Made by a program: the position numbers and the translations under genes. A DNA stretch of 64,000 bases. It comes from Leptodontidium sp. MPI-SDFR-AT-0119 (lineage: Eukaryota; Ascomycota; Leotiomycetes; Helotiales; Leptodontidiaceae). Below the pieces are notes generated by a model. That model did no database searches. It was given only the letters and a program-made list of their open reading frames with translations, and was not told the DNA's origin. Below are positions 54,931 to 64,000 of the stretch, piece after piece. The stretch covers positions 1,798,001 to 1,862,000 of the forward strand of contig JAHLEZ010000003.1 in the NCBI GenBank assembly GCA_020726505.1, given 5' to 3'. Every line of letters starts with the position of its first letter. Position 1 is the stretch's first letter.

Positions 54931-56511
54931 CTATCGAACGCCCGGTCTGGATCCCCACGAAATAACACAGACAGTGAACAGAGCTTTAAGCTTGATCAAA
55001 CTGTGATAATAGCCAAAGAGGATATAGAAGGGTATGTACAGCATATCACGAGGATTGCGCCAAAAATGCGGAAGGGGCTTGATCATCTTCGAAATGAACA
55101 GAATGAGCACCAAGGTGAGCATAGCTGTGGATTTTTCGATTCCAAGACTTGTGTTGGCTGACTTTGGGTACTGCAGTTGTGGAACGCAGAGGGGAGTTGG
55201 AAGTGTGAATTCTCGGGCTCGAGTTCGGCTGGGAGCGGACCAATTACTGTTGATGGACTCGAAACATTGATTTGGCCACGAGTGAGGGGATTCGAGACCG
55301 TAATGCAGAGTTGTGAGGAGTGCGATGTCGTAGAAGAGAGCCAAGTTGACGAAGGAGGATAGGTAGATTGCGTAGACCGACCAGGGTTGGGTCTTCCATG
55401 GGGTCTGGTCAGAGAACAAGCTCGTCGAATTGGATCTCCAAGTCGTCCGAATCCAGCGATCCATCTGCTTGAAGAACTTGTCGGGCTCGCCAAGCACAGT
55501 GAACATGGTGCTGTCAGGGGAGTTCTGGAACCAAACTTTGTACTTGGCGATACCGATAGTGAATCGGGTCAAGAGATTATCGTCGTCGACAGCGAAGCCG
55601 TTCTTTCCCACGAGACCGAAGAGCCATGTTTCATGACAGTACTCTTTCTCGAAACGTGGATGTCTGAAGATCGCTGTGCGGTAGAAGACGGTCCTACCCG
55701 AGAGGACGAAGACAGCTTGGTCGATGTAGACGGATGCGGTGCATTCGAAGTTGTGGCGCTCCAGGTAGTTACACGCAATGAAGTTGAGGAAGTTAGGAAA
55801 AGAGAACTGGAAGGGTAGGCGGCGGACTTGTTTGTTGGTACCAACTCCACCAATTTGAGGGTCTTCGAAGGGAGCAAGGGATGCGATGAGGAATCGGCTA
55901 CCCCAGAAGACGTGGTCATCGGCAAGTGCAACGATGGAGGTCTGAACGTATTGCAGAGCTTTGAAAAGCTGCTTGCGTTTGGAAGCTGTCTCAATGGCGA
56001 TGACTCGAATCTTGGTAGGGGTTGACCGAATCAGCGTGGCCTTGGCAACCTCCTCGGCGCAGACTCGCCTAGCCATGCAGAGTTTTTTCTCGCCGACGGT
56101 ACAGACGATAATTTCGGCCGGAGAATTGGCTAGAATCGTGCTCAGCGTCTCTCTGAATTCAACATCATCAATCGTCCCAACAGTAGGTATGATGACAGTG
56201 ACATCTCGAGAAGTCACCGAAGGATTTCGTGAAACAGGGTAAGGCCGATAGAGCAAGAAAGAAAGTGTATGGACGACGATTTTGATGAACTTGAACAGGA
56301 AAAGTACCTCGAACACTTTGAGCCAGCCGTTCTGATTAGATAAGATTTCCAGCCCTGCTTGAATCTCGTGGTTGTAAACGAATGTGAGGTAGAGGCCTAG
56401 GAGGAATTTGAAAGGGTGCCAGTCCCAGACAATCGACTTGGCCAGTCTTGAGACGTTTATGCTGGTTGTCAAAAGAATGTGGACAATCAAAGAAAGGTAG
56501 TCGTGACGCAT
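54931..56511 (-). CDS. Family 2 glycosyltransferase, Cps1-like polysaccharide synthase
   Basis: A single long frame of 526 aa from ATG 56511. Three N-terminal hydrophobic segments (about 6-25, 34-52, 63-90) precede a GT2 catalytic domain. This has VTVIIPTVGT (104-113), ALADDHVFW with the UDP-sugar DD pair (198-199), VDDDNLLTRF (309-311 acidic) and the QxxRW-type motif QMDRW (349-353). Three more hydrophobic segments end the protein (WSVYAIYLSSFVNLALFYD, LVLILFISKMIK, IPFYILFGYYHSLIKL). The family resembles hyaluronan and chitin synthases and makes cell-surface polysaccharide at the plasma membrane. About 60 residues between the last membrane segments look unlike the family and contain a possible 123-nt in-frame intron (55247-55125, donor GTAATT, acceptor CCACAG). 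Removing it would give 485 aa. Confidence 0.88.
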   Translation of the reverse strand: MRHDYLSLIVHILLTTSINVSRLAKSIVWDWHPFKFLLGLYLTFVYNHEIQAGLEILSNQNGWLKVFEVLFLFKFIKIVVHTLSFLLYRPYPVSRNPSVTSRDVTVIIPTVGTIDDVEFRETLSTILANSPAEIIVCTVGEKKLCMARRVCAEEVAKATLIRSTPTKIRVIAIETASKRKQLFKALQYVQTSIVALADDHVFWGSRFLIASLAPFEDPQIGGVGTNKQVRRLPFQFSFPNFLNFIACNYLERHNFECTASVYIDQAVFVLSGRTVFYRTAIFRHPRFEKEYCHETWLFGLVGKNGFAVDDDNLLTRFTIGIAKYKVWFQNSPDSTMFTVLGEPDKFFKQMDRWIRTTWRSNSTSLFSDQTPWKTQPWSVYAIYLSSFVNLALFYDIALLTTLHYGLESPHSWPNQCFESINSNWSAPSRTRAREFTLPTPLCVPQLQYPKSANTSLGIEKSTAMLTLVLILFISKMIKPLPHFWRNPRDMLYIPFYILFGYYHSLIKLKALFTVCVISWGSRPGVR

Positions 56512-57432
56512 TGTGAGGATGTTATCGGTGGCTAAGGTGTAGGTAGAGGTGGAGGACCGAGGGAGAGTGAAGAAGAAAGAAAGAAAGGAAGAAAGAAAAG
56601 CAAATTATTCTATTATCTAAAAAAATATAAGTCTGTACTTTTTGTCAGCTTCACCTTTGTATTCAATATTTCTTAAACTTACTAGTGGAACTTTCTGTTT
56701 ATACTGGATTAGACGTTTGTTTAATTGCTATTTGAGAAAGGTGTTTATCATGGTCTTTCACCTCGATATCCGGCTATTCATTCCACTCGGTTCTAATTAC
56801 CTTTAGAAACAACACTTTTTTAAACACCTAAAGCAAAGAATTTCTGTTCATGTGAGAGAGGGAACTAAGAACAAATGTGTGCAGAAGCATCCTCTGGGTA
56901 GAAGCATGCAAGTAAACTCGGCATTTCTTCAAGATCATGCCACTTGAGACTATTCCAACGAACATTGCTTCGATCAGACAGGTTATATCGCTAGGACCAG
57001 GTAACATGGAGAGCATTCCTTGGATTCTTGGAGAAGATAGTCTTGAATTTAAGAAACGAGACAACTGAAGACCCTAAGGCAGCTAATCATATGATTGATA
57101 AGTCCCGGCGCCAGTCCCCCCCTGTAATTTGTCTTGCATGAACAGCCGGGATTAGCAAGCAATCTAACCAGAAAAGGAAAATTTCTTTGAATTTCTAGAC
57201 AAGGAAATTAACACACTTTTTATCGTGTGGCCTTACTGCTTTGAGATCTAAATTTTGATGCCTCGCTTGGAAAGGACGCACTGTTCATCTCGACACAAAA
57301 GAACGCCAAGTATGAACAACAGAAGACAGCGTCCTCAAGATTGGCGCAGTTTGAGATGCAACAAAGCTAAAGAAAAGATACAAATACAGGGACAAATACA
57401 CACCAGCGCATCTTCCCCTAGTCATTGACAAC
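56512..57432. other. Divergent promoter region between the GT2 and HAD genes
   Basis: AT-rich, with an AAGAAAGAAAGGAAGAAAG purine tract at about 56570-56600 upstream of the GT2 gene. No coding signal. Confidence 0.45.
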
Positions 57433-58665
57433 ATGGCCGACAACATGACGGACACTAAATCAACAAAGATGGGCAAGGCACCAGGTCTCTTTTGCGCTGA
57501 TACAACCAGACCAACCTCAATCGCTATACCAGCACCATACCAATATGAAGAAAAGGGGTTTGGGTTTGCCTTCGACATTGACGGAGTTATATACAAATCT
57601 GGCCAACTTTGCCCAGGAGCTTTGGAAGCCATGAAGTACCTCTCCGACAACAACATTCCTTTTATCTTCCTCACCAATGGCGGCGGAAAGACCGAATTCG
57701 TCCGAGCACAAGACATGTCGGAAAGAATCGGAGTACCAATTCTCACTGAACAATTCATCCAAGCCCATACCCCCTTCAAGCAGTACGTTCCCGAATTCGA
57801 AGACAAGGTTATTCTGGTCCTTGGAGGTGTAGGAGACCAATGCAGAGAGGTCGCCGAGTCCGCTTATGGCTTCAAGAAAGTCATCACCAGCGCAGACCTC
57901 ATCACAGCAACTCCAGCAGTTTCTCCATTCGATGAGATGCATGGCGATTATTTCAAGAACACTGCCCGAGCTCTACCCACAACCATGAACGTCACCGGCA
58001 GCCAGAGAGGTGTCAAGGTTTCGGCCATCTTCGTATATTCCTCCCCCAGAGAGTGGTGCCTCGACTTGCAGATCATCACCGACCTCCTTCTCTCCGAGAG
58101 TGGCATCTTCGGAACCGTGTCCTCCAAGAACAACAACGCCGGTCTCCCGAATAAAGGATATCTGCAAGATGGCCAACCCAAGCTATACTTCGCCAACCCT
58201 GACGTCACTTACGCCACAAAATACCATGTTAGTCCCCACCCTGCCAGCTCTGTTGAATAATGCTGACCTGTCTATTTATAGCTTCCCCGAATCTGTCAAG
58301 GCACATTCAAATTGGCTCTCGAGGGCATGTGGAAAGGCCTCACAGGCACCGAGCTCGTCGCTGAGCAACACTACACCCAGATCGGCAAGCCCACCCAACT
58401 CCAATTCGAATTCGGCGAGCAAGCACTCCGAGGCGTCGCTAAGAGAAATCTGAAGACGGTGTACATGGTTGGCGATGGTCCGCGGTCTGACATTGCAGGT
58501 GCCAACAATTATAAGAGTCCATGGGGATCGACTTGGAAGAGTATTCTCGTACAGACTGGTATTCATGAGGCTGGATCGGTTCCAGAACATAAGCCGACTG
58601 TAGAGGTAGGCAATGTTCTTGATGCCGTGAAGTGGGCTCTGCGAGAGGAAGGTATTGAGATGTGA
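57433..58665 (+). CDS. HAD-superfamily hydrolase, CECR5 / YKR070W family
   Basis: Exons 57433-58227 and 58282-58665 give 392 aa. HAD motif I is FAFDIDGVIYKSG (about residues 44-56, nucleophile Asp in DID). Motif II is FIFLTNGGG (about 76-84). A phosphate/metal motif appears late (VYMVGDGPRSDIAGANNY). The cap region follows the CECR5 pattern (FEDKVILVLGGVGDQCREVA). The yeast relative YKR070W is mitochondrial; here the N-terminus (MADNMTDTKSTKMGKAP) is not a clear presequence. The substrate is unknown. Confidence 0.92.
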
Positions 58666-59060
58666 GGTGGGAACTTGGAAGTTGAAGGTATTAGCGTGGT
58701 GCTACTGGTAGCTTCTCGCGATGGGTAGACGCCATCAACACTGGCCCGACAAACAACAGCTCTGCAAGACAGACGTGCGTATTTTAAGGATGTAGAGTGA
58801 GAATGACAGCCAATGTATAAGATTCGATGATTTTCACAAGCTTTCTTACATGATGGAAACCAGTATGAGTGATACAGACGGAAGTGACCAAGCGTCAAGT
58901 AGCTCTCCAAAATTTCTCTCAGTGGCCCAAGACTGAAATGTGATACTGATGCTCATCGATATGCTTGAGTATTTCTTGGTCTTCTTGCGGTTGTAATGCA
59001 TGAATTCAAAAGGGGCAGGGACTTTCATGCATGGTGCTTGGGCATATTTTGGTACCTCAA
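58666..59060. other. Intergenic between convergent genes
   Basis: 3' flanks of the HAD gene and of the large dioxygenase-like gene. Nothing recognised. Confidence 0.45.
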
Positions 59061-62000
59061 CTAGGAACAGGTATTCCGCAACCTCTTCTCGACGTTACTC
59101 GTATGCATCTGATTCTTGAGATGAAACACGAAATTGGTAACCGATCTCTGTGAACCAGGGATGTAAAGCTTCGCCGGGCAATCATCGCATTGAATGCGGG
59201 GTATCCACATGTATTTGACATCAGCTATGGGGCTAGTCAGCATAAGCTACAGTGATGGGTGAAATGAAAATTCTTCACCAGGTATAGGCTGCCCAGCAGC
59301 TGGTTCTGAACATGGCATATTGGTGATTGTGGACACAGGATAATGGCGCATGATGGCTCTGAATCGATGACCCGGAAACCTGGGTCGTAAAGCATCTAAG
59401 CTCGAGATGAGCCAAGCAGGCGGGGGAGGCTATTGACATACATTAGCATCCTCCATATTCTAGACTGTTTGAGGGTTCACAGAGTTTTGAAAACATACCG
59501 CTACATGATTGTCAGGCAGCGGCGGGAAAGGGGTCTCGACAGAACCCCAAACCCCGCCAGGGATATCGTTTGGATCCTCATTCTGAGCACGTCTGGTTCG
59601 TTTAAGCTGCGATGTTTTGATGCCTTGATTTTCAACAGAAGGTGGAGGATCTTTTCGTTTCAGAGTTTCGAGGCTGCCATGGGTGTGATTTCTTGCTTGG
59701 ATGAGAGGCGATAGTGTTCTTGACGGTATTGTTGAACCTGAAACGGGTGTGTGTGATACACCGGGTCCAATCGGTGGTTGATTGTTGGTACTTTGACCAT
59801 TGAAGGGTGTTGGATTTTCTGCCTTCACGATTGTCTGACTTGAACGCGGATTATTGCCAGCAGTATGAGTGCTCAGCGCCGTGGCTGCTATCTCCAAGAG
59901 ATGGGTAGGAGTAGAACCGACGGAACTTTGGCCTACGATTGTAGGACTTTCTGTGGAACGGATGCTCATAAGACGTTGGCCAGTGGCTTGATGGCTAGTG
60001 ATGCTTTCGGCAGCGGCTGGAAGAAAGGGTGGCGTACTTCCATTCGTTTGAATTGGAGGACGATTGATGGCGCTCCAGTTGATGGGTGGTGGAGTTGTGA
60101 CAGATGCAATATCTCGACTTGGTGTAGGATGATTGGAAGCGGTCAGGGGAAGTGGTGTTGAAACTGACCGGCTCCCCGTGTTGCTGCTGAGTAATTTATG
60201 AGAAGCTGGTATTGGAACACTTGGTGATGCTCTGTTATCTGCAGCGGTAAGATCAACAACCTCAGAGCTGGCATCAGAGACGACGGGGCTGAAATAAATA
60301 GGTTTCAATAACATCATGTTATAGTAGTTCGACCCGAACAAAAAATGACGCAATTGCTTCGATCCCAGGGAAGTGATGGTTTTGTTCAAAATCTCGTGCT
60401 TCCTTGTCCAATACTGGCTCGGATCGTCAATTGGTCCACCAATCTTGAGGACGCGCAATCTGTGTGATGATCAGTAATAATGCAAAAAGGAAGTAGAATA
60501 TCGGGAAGCAAATAAGTCGGTGATAGACACCGCTAGCAAAGACTAAATTTAGACACAGGGATAGATAAATGACGTACGCAAACGGATATCCTGTCCCCAC
60601 ACTTGTGGACAACTTTACAGTCGTGGGGTGGCCCATGCGAAGTCGCTGTTCGAGATGCTCGCGCCGTTCGGTTTCTCGCTTAAATTCTGCGGCCTCCATG
60701 GAATCGTCAACAAGAAACGCATCAAGCCCGTTACAATCCATGCAACCACAGCCGCAAGGGCGGAGCATCCAATTTTTCTTGATCGGAACGCATTTCAATG
60801 CTATCAAGTTCAGAACATGTTGGTACAGCCCCTTCAGGATGGATTAGTTTTGGTATGCGTGCGGGTGCAAGATTAAAATGAGCTCTCCTAACAGAGCCCG
60901 GAATTACGGCAAGACGAACGTACCTGTATTATTGGTAAAGTCACACACGATGTTTTGTCGATTGTACTAGCCATGTTGCCGAGAAACCCTAGGTAGTCAT
61001 GTTCCAGCTCGATAGGGGTGGCCTTGGAAGCAGCCCACGAGATCTTTGTCACAGCCTGTTCCAGGAGTGACGATAAACCTAGATTATGGCAGTGTAACAA
61101 AATGTAAGCCATTAGTTGATGAAGGTATGCTCTTTGAGCTGGTGCCTTTTCGATGATGAAGTGCTCAACTGATTGGGGCATCAGTTCCTTGAAGACAGAG
61201 TCCGGGACTTGCTTCTCCACAGATAATTGGGACAGCAATGTTAATATCATATCGTTTCCCTTCAAATTCTTCTGCATTGTTGGAATGAGACTGCTGAGTC
61301 AGTGGTGGCCTGATAATTCGCAGGAAGGTGCTTACATCGTCTGTAACCTGCTGTCTTTCGCCCAAAACGCTGCTACCTTGACCACCCCCTCAATATCTCG
61401 TCCTGTTGAGAATTTGAGCACCGCCGTCGCCAATACATACTGCATATGGACCCAGTATGTATCGGGTAACCACCTTTCAACCTTATCGATTGCAATACAC
61501 CTGCTGAGAAAGTCCGGAATTGCCGCCATCTGTTGGGTCAAACTACGTCATACATTAGCGAACCAAAGGAAAAAAAGCCCACAGGCTGAAAGCGCGATGG
61601 ATGTACCTTGACTTCAGCCAGCCGGGCTCATGAGTCTTTGCCGCTTCATCAAGCACTTTGTAATTCTCGAGGTTTGCGAATCCGATGGGACAAGCACGGA
61701 CAAGCAGGTCCTTGTCACCCAGCAGCGAGATTGCTGTCAGGACATAAGTTTGAACTTCGGTCGCATATCCGCTAACAAAGGAATGCACGCTGTCTTGATC
61801 CCATGATATCGTTGCCAACACAGCGTCACAGACTTCCCGAATCTCATTCGTCAAAGTGGTAAACTCCTTGGCGGATTTCGAAAGCGAGCAGAATTGAGCC
61901 AAAAGCTCCTTGACACGATTGTTGTAGTCTGGCGCAGAGACTCCGTAGAAAAAGGGAGTCCGGGTTTCGAGGGGCATGATAATCACAAGCTATTCCGAGG

Positions 62001-63581
62001 TTCAGTTACGTCAATAAATGAAAGCAGGATTACCTACAGTTTTCCGGAACAACTTTGTAGCGCAATGATCATGACAGTCGGAATCTTCATCGGTGATATA
62101 GTCGTCATCATCAAAAGGTCGGTCTTGCACGATGTCGTTTTCTTGAAATTCCATACGATAGTTCCCAAGAAGCTCCTTGCCTTCGAAGTCGACGATGCGA
62201 CCCAACTGGAGGGTGCTACTGGGGCATTCTGCTTGCTGGGACATTCTGTGCTCATTGGCAACCTCTTTCCGTGATACAATTCGCGCCGACATATTCGATA
62301 AACAGAGATAGAACCCTGCCTCAGCGCACGCATCAATGAGTTGCCCGACGGCGAGCTGATCCGAGCTTGAGAACTTGATGCTACCCAGTTGTCTGTCTTC
62401 GTATTTGTCGTCGAGAATGTAACCTAGAACTCCATGCGTTACCTGATCTTTTTGTTTGGTCCAGCTTGTCAGAATGGATCCAAGCTTCATGATTTCTTCT
62501 GCGGGGGGTATAGCACGACAAACTAGACCAGGCTCTTTATGCTCAAGCGTGTATCGAAGAACAAGTCGACGACCCGACGAGATGGGAGCACTTGTCGATA
62601 CAACATTGTGGAACTAAACATGTTAGTATTTGACGAGGAACTCATCTCGGCCTACTCACCCAGGCCAGGCAGGAGCAATCATATTCAGTCTGTTCTCCAA
62701 GCGGGACTACTTCCTTTCTTCCGTCATGCTCGACACGAAGTTCCCCTCCAGTGTATCTTGACGGCAGCGTGATATCCAAGAACCCAAATACTGGAGACTG
62801 TGAAAAGGGGCTAGACATTGATATGTCAGCAGGAAAGGTTATTCTTTTGGCGAAGAGCAACCTACCACTTGATTGGATCGACAACGCTGTTAGGCTCGTG
62901 AAGAATTAAAGTTGGCTCAGACGCGAGAATCCCTCTCCCAGTTTGTTCAATTTCCAGCTCTGAAGAAACTTTACTGAGCACTGACACTAATAGGCGACCC
63001 CAAGATGGGTTTCTCAATTCAATCATGTCAGATGGAACCTCCCATTTTGCCTTTGGTGTAAGCACATCTTCGACCTCCTGCTGCATCCCTGAGTGTTTGC
63101 TCGCCTCGATTATGCGGTCGATATCTCGCTCGAGAAATGGGAAAGCAATTGGCCCGAAACCTTTTACGAACAAGCCAGGGTTTGGTGCATCTTTCAACAA
63201 GTCATGATAACAGAATTTGCAAGGCCGAGTTGCAGATCGGAGGTGATCTCCGAGCATTTTCTTGATCTGTGTAGGCGGAAACCATATCTCGCTTCCTCCG
63301 CCTCTGTAGGCCATTCTATTCGGTGGCGGATTTGTTACATGTTGTAAATATCCTTCCTTCCTCTCACTGCTGATATTTTCGCCCGCCGCATGAATATGTG
63401 TAGCCTTCCCAAGTTCTCTCGGAATTTCTGGTCTTTCCGTGCTTGTTCCGATCATTTGCTGGCCCAGCCCACCACGGACTCCTCCATTTAGCACGTTGCC
63501 ATTGTTCAGTCCATCTGAAATTGCCATGCTTCCCAACCCGAACACCGAAGTTTCGATCGAAGAAGTGCAGATCCCTTCCAA
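59061..63581 (-). CDS. Large protein: degenerate 2OG-Fe(II) dioxygenase core plus Snf5-like C-terminal zinc region
   Basis: Eleven exons: 63581-62866, 62810-62660, 62613-62038, 61989-61607, 61542-61336, 61290-60924, 60831-60578, 60459-59499, 59464-59442, 59400-59279 and 59224-59061. Phases close exactly to about 1307 aa. A dioxygenase core (about 235-330: FGFLDITLPSRYTGGELRV, then APISSGRRLVLRYTL) keeps the 2-oxoglutarate Arg (SGRRL). The expected iron-binding histidines are Tyr (YTGG for H-x-GG) and Ser (VVSTSAP for V-T-H-E-V). A long helical middle and a cysteine-rich patch (RPCGCGCMDCNG) follow, then a Pro/Ser/Thr-rich disordered region (885-1205). The last 60 residues have the zinc-finger-like pattern CDDCPAKLY ... 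FVFHLKNQMH, which I recall from the C-terminus of fungal Snf5/Sfh1 proteins. The introns before and after the 23-nt exon are only 34 (or 40) and 41 nt. Confidence 0.72.
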
Positions 63582-64000
63582 CCACCACCACCCCCGCTCG
63601 GTTTATATCTCTGGATTCAAGGGGATTCGATGATTGCGTCGCTCCATTATCGGTATATTTGCATTGCATTCGAAGATTTTTGTTCGGCTCCGACTCGCAA
63701 GAAATAGCAGCTTTTGGCAGAGGTGCTACAGAGGTCAGTGCGGTTAGGGAGCGAGAAATAGAGCCTTCTCAATACTAACTTACAAAAAGAAAACAACCCT
63801 CCCATGCAAACTGGGCACACTCGAGGAGGGGATAGCAGAGATATTATGGTTCACACGAGGCGCGGATTTACGAAAGTATTTCTGGACGGGATACAGTGTG
63901 ACGCGTTCAGACATGAACATGAAACGGTGTCCCACCTGCCCCACCTCACCCTCTTTTCAAATACTCGCCTAATTTATGAAATTAGTGCTCATCTGTTTTG
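63582..64000. other. Promoter region of the large dioxygenase-like gene
   Basis: Upstream of the minus-strand gene ending at 59061. Open frames on both strands here are continuations or shadows without domains. The window ends before any further gene. Confidence 0.4.

Noticed and set aside
1..64000. tRNA, rRNA and CRISPR arrays
   Set aside because: No convincing B-box/A-box pair, rRNA segment or regularly spaced repeat was seen; scanning by eye could miss a tRNA with an intron.

Overview
The window is nuclear DNA of a filamentous ascomycete (Pezizomycotina). Genes carry short GT-AG introns of roughly 35-250 nt. The content is typically fungal: two Zn(II)2Cys6 regulators, a TAM-type methyltransferase, a Cps1-like glycosyltransferase, a BCS1-like AAA ATPase, fungal 2OG-Fe(II) dioxygenases and a decayed hAT transposon whose stop codons look RIP-made. 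A member of Leotiomycetes would fit, but that rests on remembered resemblance, not on a search.

Layout. 1-12 kb is housekeeping: a gene tail at the left edge, a TPR-like protein (-), an unrecognised 117-aa protein (+), a G3BP-like NTF2/RRM protein (-) and the FACT subunit Pob3 (+). 12.8-27.7 kb is accessory: a secreted Hsp70/actin-like protein, an eight-exon methyltransferase, a dead hAT element, a 2OG-Fe(II) dioxygenase, a decayed F-box/LRR-like gene, a Zn2Cys6 regulator with a GC-AG intron and an unrecognised 215-aa protein. A Tho1/SARNP-like SAP protein follows at 28.4-29.5 kb. About 8.5 kb without a recognisable gene then leads to a very large, mostly disordered protein with a C-terminal methyltransferase fold (38.0-42.8 kb). 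At 43.7-51.1 kb an NmrA-like reductase, an Acr-2-like regulator, a secreted GMC oxidoreductase and a VOC/glyoxalase protein sit side by side and may be co-regulated. 51.7-64 kb holds a BCS1-like ATPase, a GT2 polysaccharide synthase, a HAD/CECR5-family hydrolase and an eleven-exon protein joining a degenerate 2OG-Fe(II) dioxygenase core to a Snf5-like C-terminal zinc region.

Exon structures were assembled by hand from splice sites, reading phase and family resemblance. Three genes (TPR-like, large methyltransferase, BCS1-like) each need one single-base correction to stay in frame. All three are otherwise intact, so sequence error is the simplest reading. Homology statements come from recognised motifs; no database search was possible.
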